Assembly (NCBI RefSeq): GCF_029626155.1
Contig: NZ_JARUBL010000001.1
Location: 7,628,816 to 7,692,815, forward strand
DNA from: Solwaraspora sp. WMMD1047
Lineage (GTDB): Bacteria > Actinomycetota > Actinomycetes > Mycobacteriales > Micromonosporaceae
Length of the DNA stretch: 64,000 nucleotides
Direction of reading: 5' to 3'
A model generated the notes under the pieces. That model was not told where the DNA came from, searched no databases, and saw nothing but the letters and a program-made list of their open reading frames with translations. Positions 15,928-23,717 of this stretch are shown here, piece after piece. Each line of letters opens with the position of its first letter. Position 1 is the first letter of the stretch. The position numbers and the translations under genes are program-made.

Positions 15928-18591
15928 TCACTCCAGCCCGAGCGCGCCTCGCAGCTCGGTCCGGCCGCGGACACCGAGCTTGCCGTACGCCTGGTTCAGG
16001 TGGTTCTCGACCGTCCGCTCGGACAGGTGCAGCCGGGCGGCGATGTTGCGGCTCAGCTCGCCCCGGACGGCGGCGAGGATGATCTCGTGCTCCGGTCCGG
16101 TGAGCCGGGTGACCGGGCCGCGCCGGCGCAGCGCCGGGGTGCTGACCGGCTCGCCGACCAGCGCGAGTTGGGCGTCGGCGAAGACGTGCACCCGGGCGGC
16201 CGCCGTCGGTTGTCCGTCGGCCAGCCGCACCGCCGCGGCGACCGTCGCCGCCTCGGCGGCGTGCAGCGGCATGCCGTACCGGGCGAACCGGCCGGCCACG
16301 TCGGCCAGCGCGGCGGCGTCGGCGGTCCGGGCCGCCACCGCGTACGCCTCGATGGTGCGCCCCAGTGACCAGCGCGGATCGGGCGGGTGGCCGGCGAGCA
16401 GTTCCGCCGCCCGGCCGGGAGCGCCGAGCCGGATCAGGTCCAGCGCGCCCACCGCGCCGGCGGCGACGGCGCCCCGTCGGCCGTGCCCGGCGACGGCCTC
16501 GACCAGGGCGATGAGGCCGGCGCCGCCGTCGTTGTCGGCGGTCCCCCGCCAGGCGTGCGCGCGGGCGACCTCGATGTCGAAGAGCCGGACCGGGTCGGCG
16601 CCGGCCGAGAACTGTCGCAGGTCGGCGGCGAGCGCGGCCAGCTCGGGTGGCTCGGCCTCGGCGCCGACCTGCGCGGCGGCCTGGATCTGGACCGCGGTCG
16701 CCCACCGGCAGACCGGTCGCAGGCCGAGTTCGCCGGCCACCAGCCGGGCCTGACGCGCCCACCGCAGGGCGGCGCCCGGCCGGCCGGCGAAGAGTTCGAT
16801 CTGCGCCAGCGCGAGGGCGTGCAGGGCCTGGTTGACCGGGTTGGGCGGGTGCTGGTTGGCCTCGTACCCGTGTTCGGCGATCGACCGGGCGCCGGCCGGG
16901 TCCGGCCGGTAGCAGCGCAGCATGGCCACGGTCGGGGCGAGCGAGCCGGCCTGCAACGGGCTGGCGGTGGGGTGCCGGCGGGCCAGCGGCACGGTCTTCG
17001 CGATCAGCTCCTCGGCTTCGGCCAGCCGCCCGGCGAGCAGCATCGCGTAGCCGGCGGCGCCGCTGGCGGCGAGCCGGGTGGCAACCCGGTCGGCGCCGCG
17101 GAACACCGCCAGCGCCGCTTCGATAATTGTGCAATCGACCTGGTACGACCGCAGCAGCAGGTCGATGCCGGCGAATGGTCTGATCCTGGCGGTCCGGGCA
17201 CCTGCCGGCGGAGTCGCCGCGTCGAGAACGGCGCGGGCGGCGCGCACGTCGTCACACCCGTACCCGAGAATTTCGGCGTGCTGGGTCGCCACCTCGATCC
17301 GGCCGTCCGGTCCGGCGTCCCGCGCGGCCCCGGCCAGCTCGACGCAGAGCGCGATGGCCTGGTCGACCCGGCCGAGTTGCACGAGCGCCCGGACCGCGGT
17401 CAGTCCTGCGTGGACTCCACCGCCGGCCCGGTAGGCGTGCTCGGCGAGCCGGTGCGCCAGCGCGTACTCGCGGGTCAGTGCGGCCTGGTGGGCGGCGGCG
17501 AGCATCAGCCGGTGGTTCGTGGTTCCACCGGCGGCCAGCCGCCAGCGGGCGATCCGCAGCAGGTCCACCCCGCCCGGCAGCACACCCGCCCGCACGGCGT
17601 CGGCTTCCATCGCGTCGGCCAGGCGGCGGAGGTGCCGGAGCCGGTCAAGCGCCGGGGTGTCGGCGCGCAGGAGATCACCGTAGCGCGGGTGGCTGAGCGT
17701 GACGGTCTGCCGCGGCGCCGCGTCGACGGTGATCAGGCCCCGAGGTAGCAGCCGGTCCAACAGCCGGTCACCGGTGAGGGCGGTGGCCACCGGAAGCGGC
17801 ACCGGCTCACCGGCGGCGAGCAGCGCCAGCGCCTCCCGGTCGGCGGGGTCTCCGGCCGCGAGCCGGGCGCGCAGCAGCGCGTTCAGCCCGGCGAGGGCCG
17901 GCGTCGGGCCGGCGAGCCGCCAGTGCCCGCCGGCCCGGTCGAGCACCCCGGTCTCGCGCGCCGAGGTGACAAGTTCCCGCAGGAAGAGCGGGTTGCCGGC
18001 GGCCAGCTCCCGCAGCCGACGCAGCGTCTGCCCCTGCACCGGTCCGGCGAGCAGGGCGGTGAGGAGTGTTTCGGCAGCCTGGTCGGTGAGCGCCGGCAGG
18101 TCGATCCGGACGACTCCGGCGTCCGTCCATCCGGCGGGCGGGACGGCCTGGCTCGGCCGGTCGGACCGCACCGTGGCCAGCAGGGTGACGGCGTTCTCGA
18201 CCACCGCCTGGTGCACCACGGCCACCGAGACGGGGTCGAGGTGATGGGCGTCGTCGACGAGGAGGACGACCGGCCCCTGGTCGGCGAGCCGGTGCAGACC
18301 GAGTAGGCCCAGTTGCAGCGGTGGAAGGTCGGCGGCCGGGCCGGCGGCGGGTGGCAGCAGGTCGGCCAGTGCGCCGAGCGTCATCCCGGACGTCCCGGCC
18401 GAGCAGCGCAGCGGCAGCACCCGACGGTCGCGTACCCGGGTCAGCGCCTCGTGGGCGAGTCGGGTCTTGCCGGCGCCGGCCGGACCGACGATCACCAGAC
18501 CCGGGGCGGCCGGTCCGCGCAGCGCCCCGACGGCGGTGACGAGTTCCCGGTCGCGGCCGACCAACGGCGACTCGCCCACCGACCGGCTCAT
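15928..18591 (-). CDS. large LuxR-family (LAL-type) ATPase transcriptional regulator
   Basis: An 887-residue STAND-type regulator. Near the N-terminus is VGRDRELV followed by Walker A GPAGAGKTRLAH (Lys42). Walker B is VVLLVDDAHHLDPVSV, and a GNPLFLRELV sensor motif follows. A long alpha-helical repeat region (TPR-like, about residues 330-800) comes next. The C-terminal 60 residues are a LuxR helix-turn-helix (LSRNIAARLHLSERTVENHL). ATP binding and a ligand in the repeats are thought to switch such proteins on. It is transcribed alone, convergent with the cupin gene with a gap of only 29 bp. LAL regulators often control carbohydrate or secondary-metabolite genes, but none is adjacent here. Confidence 0.9.
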   Translation of the reverse strand: MSRSVGESPLVGRDRELVTAVGALRGPAAPGLVIVGPAGAGKTRLAHEALTRVRDRRVLPLRCSAGTSGMTLGALADLLPPAAGPAADLPPLQLGLLGLHRLADQGPVVLLVDDAHHLDPVSVAVVHQAVVENAVTLLATVRSDRPSQAVPPAGWTDAGVVRIDLPALTDQAAETLLTALLAGPVQGQTLRRLRELAAGNPLFLRELVTSARETGVLDRAGGHWRLAGPTPALAGLNALLRARLAAGDPADREALALLAAGEPVPLPVATALTGDRLLDRLLPRGLITVDAAPRQTVTLSHPRYGDLLRADTPALDRLRHLRRLADAMEADAVRAGVLPGGVDLLRIARWRLAAGGTTNHRLMLAAAHQAALTREYALAHRLAEHAYRAGGGVHAGLTAVRALVQLGRVDQAIALCVELAGAARDAGPDGRIEVATQHAEILGYGCDDVRAARAVLDAATPPAGARTARIRPFAGIDLLLRSYQVDCTIIEAALAVFRGADRVATRLAASGAAGYAMLLAGRLAEAEELIAKTVPLARRHPTASPLQAGSLAPTVAMLRCYRPDPAGARSIAEHGYEANQHPPNPVNQALHALALAQIELFAGRPGAALRWARQARLVAGELGLRPVCRWATAVQIQAAAQVGAEAEPPELAALAADLRQFSAGADPVRLFDIEVARAHAWRGTADNDGGAGLIALVEAVAGHGRRGAVAAGAVGALDLIRLGAPGRAAELLAGHPPDPRWSLGRTIEAYAVAARTADAAALADVAGRFARYGMPLHAAEAATVAAAVRLADGQPTAAARVHVFADAQLALVGEPVSTPALRRRGPVTRLTGPEHEIILAAVRGELSRNIAARLHLSERTVENHLNQAYGKLGVRGRTELRGALGLE

Positions 18592-18695
18592 GGCTCGCAG
18601 ATTAGTGGCTCAGCAGTGGCGGCTGACCCGGTCGTCCGGTTCGGATTCGGCCACCGGTCGGCGCCGTACCCGCTCCGGTTGCCGCACCGCTGGGT

Positions 18696-19019
18696 TCAGG
18701 CCCGTGGGCCGGCCCGCTCGGCCGCGTACTCTCGGGCGTAGCTGGCCACCCCCGCCGCCGCCTCCCCGGCGAACGAAACGTGCCCGACCGGTACCCGGCC
18801 GCCGACCGCCTCGGCCACCTGAGCTGCTTCCCGCAGCGTGAAGCCACCACACAGCTCGATCAGCCGCACGCCGTCGTCGGCGAGGGCCGATGCCACCGCC
18901 GGGGCCGCCGCTGGTTCCGGCACCGGGACCAGAATGGTGTGCTGGCCACCGCGTTCCAGGACAACCCGGTCCGCGTCGGGATCGGAGCCTGGGTGTTCGT
19001 AGATGTACGCCCACTTCAT
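18696..19019 (-). CDS. small DUF6506-type protein
   Basis: A 107-residue soluble protein beginning MKWAYIYEHPGSDPDADRVV, a start shared by a small family that I know as DUF6506. GVRLIELCGGFTLREAAQV and GRVPVGHVSFAGEAAAGV are the conserved middle segments, with one central cysteine. The ATG at 19019 lies 6 bases after a -10-like hexamer, so the mRNA is probably leaderless. The promoter has a 19-bp spacer filled by a dyad, the hallmark of MerR-family activators. An activator of that type should therefore control it, but no merR gene is near. Function unknown. Confidence 0.75.
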   Translation of the reverse strand: MKWAYIYEHPGSDPDADRVVLERGGQHTILVPVPEPAAAPAVASALADDGVRLIELCGGFTLREAAQVAEAVGGRVPVGHVSFAGEAAAGVASYAREYAAERAGPRA

Positions 19020-19025
19020 CGGCTG

Positions 19026-19056
19026 AACGTAGAACCTCAAGCGAGGTTCAGGTCAA
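19026..19056 (-). promoter_or_regulatory. MerR-type promoter with 19-bp spacer and dyad operator
   Basis: Read on the minus strand: TTGACC (19056-19051), a 19-bp spacer, then TACGTT (19031-19026), then six bases to the ATG. The spacer contains the 7-bp dyad GAACCTC-GCTT-GAGGTTC. A stretched 19-bp spacer with a centred dyad is the classic design that MerR/SoxR-type activators unwind. Confidence 0.65.
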
Positions 19057-19493
19057 TCGGCGGTGGGCGGTGGCTCGGTCCAGGCGAGGAACCGGTGCCA
19101 GACCTCGGCCGGGGTGAGCATCTCGTACGGGGTTAGGGCATACCGGTCGCGCAGTGCCTCGTACATCTGGTTGGTGAGGTGGATCCGGAGGGCGGCCCGG
19201 TCAGCGCCGAACTCCCGGCGCAGGTCGAGCTTTGCCTGGCCGCAGGGCCAGGGCTGGGCGCAGCGCCGGCAGATCCACAATGGCCGTTGCGGCTGGTGCG
19301 GGTACGCCCGCCCGCGGTTGTCCGGGCGGGTGGTCCAGACGCGCCGGCGCTGGTTGCGCAGCCCGGGCGGCGAGAACGACCGTGGTGCCCCGGTGCCGCT
19401 GTCCGGGCATCGCCACCGGAGCCCGCAGGAGCAATATCGCCACAGCCGGCGCCAGTGCCGCCGGTGGGTCGGCTTCATCGGGACCGGGCTCAC
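19053..19493 (-). CDS. hypothetical actinobacterial protein, Arg/Cys/Trp-rich
   Basis: A 146-residue protein of no recognised family. The N-terminal half is very rich in Arg and Trp and has two C-x-C or C-x2-C pairs (WRYCSCGLRWRCPD and WICRRCAQPWPCG), compatible with zinc binding. The C-terminal half (REFGADRAALRIHLTNQMYE ... TPAEVWHRFLAW) looks helical. The start is uncertain: GTG at 19493 follows GGAAAA, and ATG at 19478 is the alternative. A longer frame to 19667 runs through AT-rich intergenic DNA and is not favoured. Similar proteins occur beside XRE/DUF397 pairs in Micromonospora as I recall them. It is divergent from such a pair here. Confidence 0.55.
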   Translation of the reverse strand: MSPVPMKPTHRRHWRRLWRYCSCGLRWRCPDSGTGAPRSFSPPGLRNQRRRVWTTRPDNRGRAYPHQPQRPLWICRRCAQPWPCGQAKLDLRREFGADRAALRIHLTNQMYEALRDRYALTPYEMLTPAEVWHRFLAWTEPPPTAD

Positions 19494-19733
19494 TTTTTTC
19501 CGGAACACTGCACACCCACCATTCCGCGCCGATACATACGAACGCCGTACGAGATATGCATGATGAATGCACTCTCGTGATTTCCGAATCCAACTCCCCG
19601 TCCACCCTGGACTATCACCGGCATTCGATGAAAGATGAATCGGTCGGGCGTATTCCCGACGCTTCATGGAGTCGATCCCCGGCGGGTTCTCGCCAACCAG
19701 ATGGGTGATCCGCAGAGCATCAGGAGAACGCGA
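19494..19733. other. lower-GC divergent intergenic region
   Basis: These 240 bp between the Arg/Cys-rich protein gene and the XRE regulator are clearly poorer in GC than the genome average. They include ATGCATGATGAATGCA-like dyads near 19556-19571. They presumably contain both promoters. No gene is supported here. Confidence 0.4.
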
Positions 19734-20543
19734 ATGGCCATGTCACCGTCGGAGTTCCTGGTCTGGGAGCTGCGTCGCCGCCGCGAGTTGGAAGGGCTGA
19801 CCCAGGAGGAGTGGGGCGAGCGCGTCCACTACTCGGGAGCGCACGTCAGCGCCGTCGAGCGGGGCACCCGGCCCGCGCTGCCGGACTATCTGGAGGCCGT
19901 CGACAAGGAGTTCGGCACCTCGCTGGCCACCTACCTCCGCGAGGTGGTGGAGAACGAGATCTCCCCCGTCTGGCTCCGCGAATGGAACCTCCTCCAGGAC
20001 GAAGCCCTCGCCCTGCGCTGGTACGACCCGGCGTTCGTACCAGGCCCACTGCAGACCGAGGCGTACGCCCGAGCGACGCTTCGGGTGAGCGGCCTGTTCA
20101 CGAACGAGGAAGTGGAGCAGCGGGTAGCCAACCGCATGGCGCGACAAGCCGCCATCCTCGGTACGAATGGCGCCAGTGGCGAGCAGCACCTGATGGCCAT
20201 CCTGGACGAGATGGTCCTTCGCCGGACGGTGGCCAGGGATCGAGGGCTGATGGCCGAACAGGTCGCCCACCTGGTCGCCTGCGCCCAGCTTCCGAATGTG
20301 TCCATCCTGGTCGTACCGGCAGACACCGGCATCTACTGCGGGTTGCAGGGCGGCTTCATCATCGCGCGACTGCCCGAGCACTCGACCGCCGCATATGTCG
20401 ACCACCAGGTCAGCGCGCAGGTGGTCAATCGCGACGCCGAGCTTGCTACGCTGCAGACAACATGGGACCTGATCGCGGCGGAGGCGCTCTCCAAGCGTCA
20501 GTCTCTTGACCTGCTCAAGGAGGCGGCGGAGACATGGAAGTGA
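19734..20543 (+). CDS. XRE-family HTH regulator with DUF5753 domain
   Basis: A 269-residue regulator. An N-terminal Cro/C1-type helix-turn-helix spans about residues 10-65 (LRRRRELEGLTQEEWGERVH ... SAVERGTRPALP). A C-terminal DUF5753 ligand or effector-binding domain follows (WLREWNLLQDEALALRWYDP ... FVPGPLQTEAYARA). The ATG at 19734 follows AGGAGA at 7 bases. It overlaps the following DUF397 gene by 10 bp. This pairing is repeated many times in actinomycete chromosomes. Characterised relatives influence sporulation and antibiotic production, and some pairs behave like toxin-antitoxin systems. Confidence 0.9.
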   Translation: MAMSPSEFLVWELRRRRELEGLTQEEWGERVHYSGAHVSAVERGTRPALPDYLEAVDKEFGTSLATYLREVVENEISPVWLREWNLLQDEALALRWYDPAFVPGPLQTEAYARATLRVSGLFTNEEVEQRVANRMARQAAILGTNGASGEQHLMAILDEMVLRRTVARDRGLMAEQVAHLVACAQLPNVSILVVPADTGIYCGLQGGFIIARLPEHSTAAYVDHQVSAQVVNRDAELATLQTTWDLIAAEALSKRQSLDLLKEAAETWK

Positions 20544-20728
20544 CCGGCGCTAACTGGCGGACCTCGACCCGCTCCGGCACGAACGGCGGGGCCTGTGTCG
20601 AGGTCGCCGACAACCTCCCCGGCCGGGTGTACGTCCGCGACAGCAAGGACCGCAACGGCGGCCAACTCGCCTTCACCCCCACGAACTGGCAAGCCTTCAT
20701 CAACACCCTCACCAACCACGGGTCGTAG
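20534..20728 (+). CDS. DUF397 small protein
   Basis: A 64-residue DUF397 protein. It has the family pattern W-R-T-S-T-R-S-x6-G-A-C-V-E-V-A near the start, VYVRDSKDRNGGQLAFTP in the middle and an aromatic W-x-A-F end. Its start overlaps the XRE gene by 10 bp, so the two products are made together and probably interact. Related pairs are described as regulator and partner protein in Streptomyces development. It carries no catalytic signature. Confidence 0.9.
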   Translation: MEVTGANWRTSTRSGTNGGACVEVADNLPGRVYVRDSKDRNGGQLAFTPTNWQAFINTLTNHGS

Positions 20729-20748
20729 CCCACACCAGCGCGGACCAG

Positions 20749-20817
20749 CCATGATCATGGCGCACTCAGCCGTCAAACAGCGGCCGTAATCGACGGCCAA
20801 GTGCGCCTCGGTCATGG
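20749..20817 (+). terminator. imperfect long hairpin after DUF397
   Basis: GGCGCACT (20759-20766) pairs with AGTGCGCC (20800-20807). GCCGTC (20769-20774) pairs with GACGGC (20792-20797). An outer CCATGA (20749) pairs with TCATGG (20812). Two-base internal bulges interrupt the stem. It starts 20 bp after the DUF397 stop and is most simply that operon's terminator. Confidence 0.5.
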
Positions 20818-20894
20818 CCAACCGGGTCCGAGGTGGGCGCGGGTGGGTGCCCACCGCGCAGGTCCGCCGATCGCGGCCGACTCCGGGTTCTGAC

Positions 20895-20949
20895 GATCTG
20901 AGCGCCAGTGCTGTTATCGGGGACGTTTGACAGCAGTGGCGCTCAGATC
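20895..20949. repeat. 20-bp near-perfect palindromic element
   Basis: The arms 20895-20914 and 20930-20949 match at 19 of 20 positions around a 15-base loop. It lies free in a 406-bp stretch between genes and is not next to a stop codon, so it is not an obvious terminator. It could be a dispersed palindromic (REP/MITE-like) element, a structured RNA or a second terminator. Confidence 0.55.
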
Positions 20950-21013
20950 ATCGACCGTCGCCGGCGCGGCGGGTGCGGTGGCAGGCGAGGGATGCGCTGG
21001 GCCGGCGGTCTGG

Positions 21014-21042
21014 TTGACTTCATTGAAACGATTCGATACGTT
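21014..21042 (+). promoter_or_regulatory. housekeeping-type promoter with LacI-like operator
   Basis: TTGACT (21014-21019) and TACGTT (21037-21042) are separated by 17 bp. GAAACGATTC at 21025-21034, inside the spacer, is a near-palindrome (8 of 10) of the kind bound by LacI-family repressors before CAZyme genes. A leader of about 85 bases follows before the secreted beta-helix gene. Confidence 0.5.
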
Positions 21043-21134
21043 GCGGCGACAACGCTGGAAAGGCTTTTCCGGGCTCCGGCGCGCCGTCCCGCGCCCGGCC
21101 GTCCCAGCCTCCGAGCCCAGGTCAGGGAGGACCG

Positions 21135-22787
21135 ATGTCGCTCGCCACCACCACCCAACCACGCACCGCACGCCGAGCCCGTTGGCGCGGCTGGCGGGCC
21201 GGCCTCGTCGTCGCGACCGGCGCCGCCCTCGTCGCCAGCGTCGGTGCCGTCGTCGCGACGACCCCGGCGCAGGCCGCCGTCATCGACACCAACGCCTACT
21301 ACGTGTTCGTCAGCCGGCACAGCGGCAAGGCGCTCGACCTCTACAACTTCTCCACAAGCGACGGTGCGCCGATCGTGCAGTGGTCCCGCAACGACGGCAA
21401 CCAGCAGCAGTGGCAGTTCGTCAGCGCGGGCAGCGGCTACTACAAGATCCGCTCCCGGCACAGCGGCAAGTTCCTGGAGATGCCGAACGCCAACGACGGC
21501 ACCCAGTTGATCCAGAACCCCGACAACGGCTCCACCCGGCAGCACTTCGGGGTCGCCGACTCCGACGGCGGCCACGTCCGCTTCATCAACCGGCACAGCG
21601 GCAAGGCGCTCGACATCTGGGAGTGGTCCACCGCGGACGGCGGCATCGTCGCCCAGTACCAGGACCTCGGCGGCTGGAACCAGCAGTGGCAGATGGTGCC
21701 CATCAGCTCGGGCAACCCGCCGCCGACGACCGGTTGTGGTAGTGGTGCGTTCAATGCCGAGGTGACGGTGTCGGGGGGTACCTGGACGGCGCGTAATGGT
21801 GGCTCGACGGTGCATACCGGGTCCAGCATGTTGAACGCGATGCAGGCGGCGGTGAACAGTTTGTCGGCTGGTCGGTCGTCGAAGCAGCGGGTGGTGGTGC
21901 GGGGGTCGGGGTCGATGTCGGCGGGTTCGCGGTTGTCGTTGCCGTCGTACACGACTCTTGCGGTGTGCGGGACGATCAACGTGACCGGTTCGGGGTCGGG
22001 TGACTACGCCCCGGTGTACTCGCGGGGGGCCACGGATGTGGAGGTGCAGAACCTGACCCTGACGGGGTCGCCGTTGTACGGGATCTTCGCCCGCAACGTG
22101 AACAATTTGACGTTGGGGCAGATCGACATGCGGCTGTCGAGCGGGTTGGGGGTGCGGATCGACAACCACGGTGGGGACCGGGCGGTGAAGGTCCGCAACG
22201 TGCGCATCGACAACGTGTACGTCTCGGGTACGGGTGCGCACGGGGTGGAGACCTACGGTGTCGACGGCCTGACGATCGGGACGGTGACGGCCCGGAACAC
22301 CGGCTATTCGGGGTTGCTGCTCAACGACACGATCAACGCGACGGTCGGCACGGTGGACGCGCAGAACGCCGGCGCGGGGACGGGGTACGCGGCGTTTCGG
22401 ATGGCCAACCGTAACGGCCGGGTCGGCAGCGGCTACCCGACGAACATCCGGGTGGGTAACGTGATCGCCTCCGGTGGTGGTCGGGGGATCTTCTGCGTGT
22501 CGGAGTCCGGCGGCGCGGTCATCGACCGGGTGACGATTACGAACACGGGCAACAACGCGATCCTGATCGAGAACTGCTACAACGTGACCATCGCCGGGAT
22601 CTCCGGCACGGTCACCGGTGGTGGTGAGGTCCGCATCGCCTCCCGTACCGAGTTCCCGATCTCCTCGGGCATCCGTTTCCAGAACCTGACCGTGACCAAC
22701 ACCAACATCCGCCAGAACCCCTGCGGCGGCGCGAACAACACGATCAGCAACGTCAACCGGGTCAACTCCACCCTCTACTGGTGCTGA
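21135..22787 (+). CDS. secreted RICIN-lectin plus right-handed beta-helix (pectate-lyase-fold) protein
   Basis: A 550-residue exported protein. A signal peptide with an Arg-rich n-region and a hydrophobic core ends at about ATTPAQAA (residue 49). Residues about 53-195 form a RICIN-type beta-trefoil with three repeats marked by Q-x-W (QQQWQF, NQQWQM) and HSGKALD motifs; it binds sugar chains. A Pro/Thr linker leads to residues about 210-550, a parallel beta-helix of the pectate-lyase superfamily (VEVQNLTLTGSPLYGIFARN and similar turns), probably cleaving a plant or cell-wall polysaccharide. Catalytic residues cannot be assigned. The linker at about 21735 is also where codon choice shifts from C-ending to G/T-ending codons, indicating a module fusion. 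The 3' end is repeated at 26418-26470. Confidence 0.85.
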   Translation: MSLATTTQPRTARRARWRGWRAGLVVATGAALVASVGAVVATTPAQAAVIDTNAYYVFVSRHSGKALDLYNFSTSDGAPIVQWSRNDGNQQQWQFVSAGSGYYKIRSRHSGKFLEMPNANDGTQLIQNPDNGSTRQHFGVADSDGGHVRFINRHSGKALDIWEWSTADGGIVAQYQDLGGWNQQWQMVPISSGNPPPTTGCGSGAFNAEVTVSGGTWTARNGGSTVHTGSSMLNAMQAAVNSLSAGRSSKQRVVVRGSGSMSAGSRLSLPSYTTLAVCGTINVTGSGSGDYAPVYSRGATDVEVQNLTLTGSPLYGIFARNVNNLTLGQIDMRLSSGLGVRIDNHGGDRAVKVRNVRIDNVYVSGTGAHGVETYGVDGLTIGTVTARNTGYSGLLLNDTINATVGTVDAQNAGAGTGYAAFRMANRNGRVGSGYPTNIRVGNVIASGGGRGIFCVSESGGAVIDRVTITNTGNNAILIENCYNVTIAGISGTVTGGGEVRIASRTEFPISSGIRFQNLTVTNTNIRQNPCGGANNTISNVNRVNSTLYWC

Positions 22788-22789
22788 CC
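22737..22789 (+). repeat. 53-bp direct repeat, copy 1 (3' end of beta-helix gene)
   Basis: These 53 bases, ending two bases past the beta-helix stop codon, recur at 26418-26470 with only two mismatches. The copies bracket the ABC importer/GntR block. Confidence 0.9.
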
Positions 22790-22811
22790 TTGAACAGGTC
22801 GAGCTGACCGC

Positions 22812-22853
22812 CCCGGGGCCGTCGCCGGCGTCAGAGCCGACGACGGCCCCGGG
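22812..22853. terminator. bidirectional intrinsic terminator, 13-bp stem
   Basis: CCCGGGGCCGTCG (22812-22824) and CGACGGCCCCGGG (22841-22853) form a perfect 13-bp stem with a 16-base loop. It lies between the convergent beta-helix and ABC ATPase genes. Confidence 0.8.
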
Positions 22854-22859
22854 ATTCGG

Positions 22860-23681
22860 CTAGGCGTCCGCCTCCACCGACGAGATCTCCCGGTGCACCA
22901 CGTCCAGCAGGTGCCGCTTGAGCGCGTTGAACTCCGGTGACGTCACATCGCGTGGATGATCGAGGCCCACCCGGGTCACTTCGGCGATGTGGCCCGGTAC
23001 GCCGTGGTTCGGCCCGCCGCTCATCACCACCACCCGGTCGGCCAGCAGTACCGCCTCTTCCACGCTGTGCGTGACGAACAGCACCGTCGATCGCACCTGC
23101 TGCCAGATCTCCCGCAACCGGTGTTGGAGCTTCTCCCTGGTCAGCGAGTCGAGTGCGCCGAACGGCTCGTCCATCAGCAGGACCGCCGGATCGTTTGCCA
23201 GCACCCGGGCGATCGCCACCCGCTGCTGCATGCCGCCGGAGAGCTGGTGCGGATAGCGGTCCGCGAACTTCTCCAGCTGCACCAGGGCGAGATACCGCTC
23301 AGTCAGCCGGGCGAGCTCCGCGCGGGACGCGCCACGTTGCCGTGGACCGTACGCGACGTTGCTGGCGACGGTGAGCCACGGGAAGAGACCGTAGTCCTGG
23401 AACACCACCCCCCGGTCGGGGCCGGGCGCGCGGACCGGCTTGCCCCGCACCGTCAGCGATCCGGCGGTGGTCGGCTCGAAGCCGGCGACCAGCCTCAGCA
23501 GGGTGCTCTTCCCACACCCGCTGGCACCGACGATGCAGACGAACTCCCCCTCACCGATCTCCAGGTCGACATCGCGCAGCGCCTCCACCCGCGCGCCGCG
23601 GGAGCAGGGATACGTCTTGCCGAGGCCTCGGCAGGAGACGGCGGTGGCGACCGTCGTGGGTGTCGCGACGGTGTGACTCAT
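22860..23681 (-). CDS. ABC importer ATP-binding protein (SsuB/TauB/NrtD-like)
   Basis: A 273-residue ATPase with Walker [18 protein letters not shown]-loop [14 protein letters not shown], signature [13 protein letters not shown], Walker [14 protein letters not shown] and switch [17 protein letters not shown]. The L-F-P-W after the Q loop and the C-terminal layout are typical of the nitrate/sulfonate/taurine subfamily. It is the last of three genes on this strand, after the permease and the lipoprotein. Together they make one importer. The cargo cannot be named; sulfonates, pyrimidine precursors or aromatic acids are possible for this subfamily. Confidence 0.9.
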   Translation of the reverse strand: MSHTVATPTTVATAVSCRGLGKTYPCSRGARVEALRDVDLEIGEGEFVCIVGASGCGKSTLLRLVAGFEPTTAGSLTVRGKPVRAPGPDRGVVFQDYGLFPWLTVASNVAYGPRQRGASRAELARLTERYLALVQLEKFADRYPHQLSGGMQQRVAIARVLANDPAVLLMDEPFGALDSLTREKLQHRLREIWQQVRSTVLFVTHSVEEAVLLADRVVVMSGGPNHGVPGHIAEVTRVGLDHPRDVTSPEFNALKRHLLDVVHREISSVEADA

Positions 23682-23717
23682 GGCGTTCCTCCTCGCTGCG
23701 ACGGGCGGTCCACGTGG

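Noticed and set aside
18610..19014. Gly/Arg-rich frame overlapping the DUF6506 gene
   Set aside because: The DUF6506 frame has recognisable family sequence and a promoter. The other frame is compositional noise.
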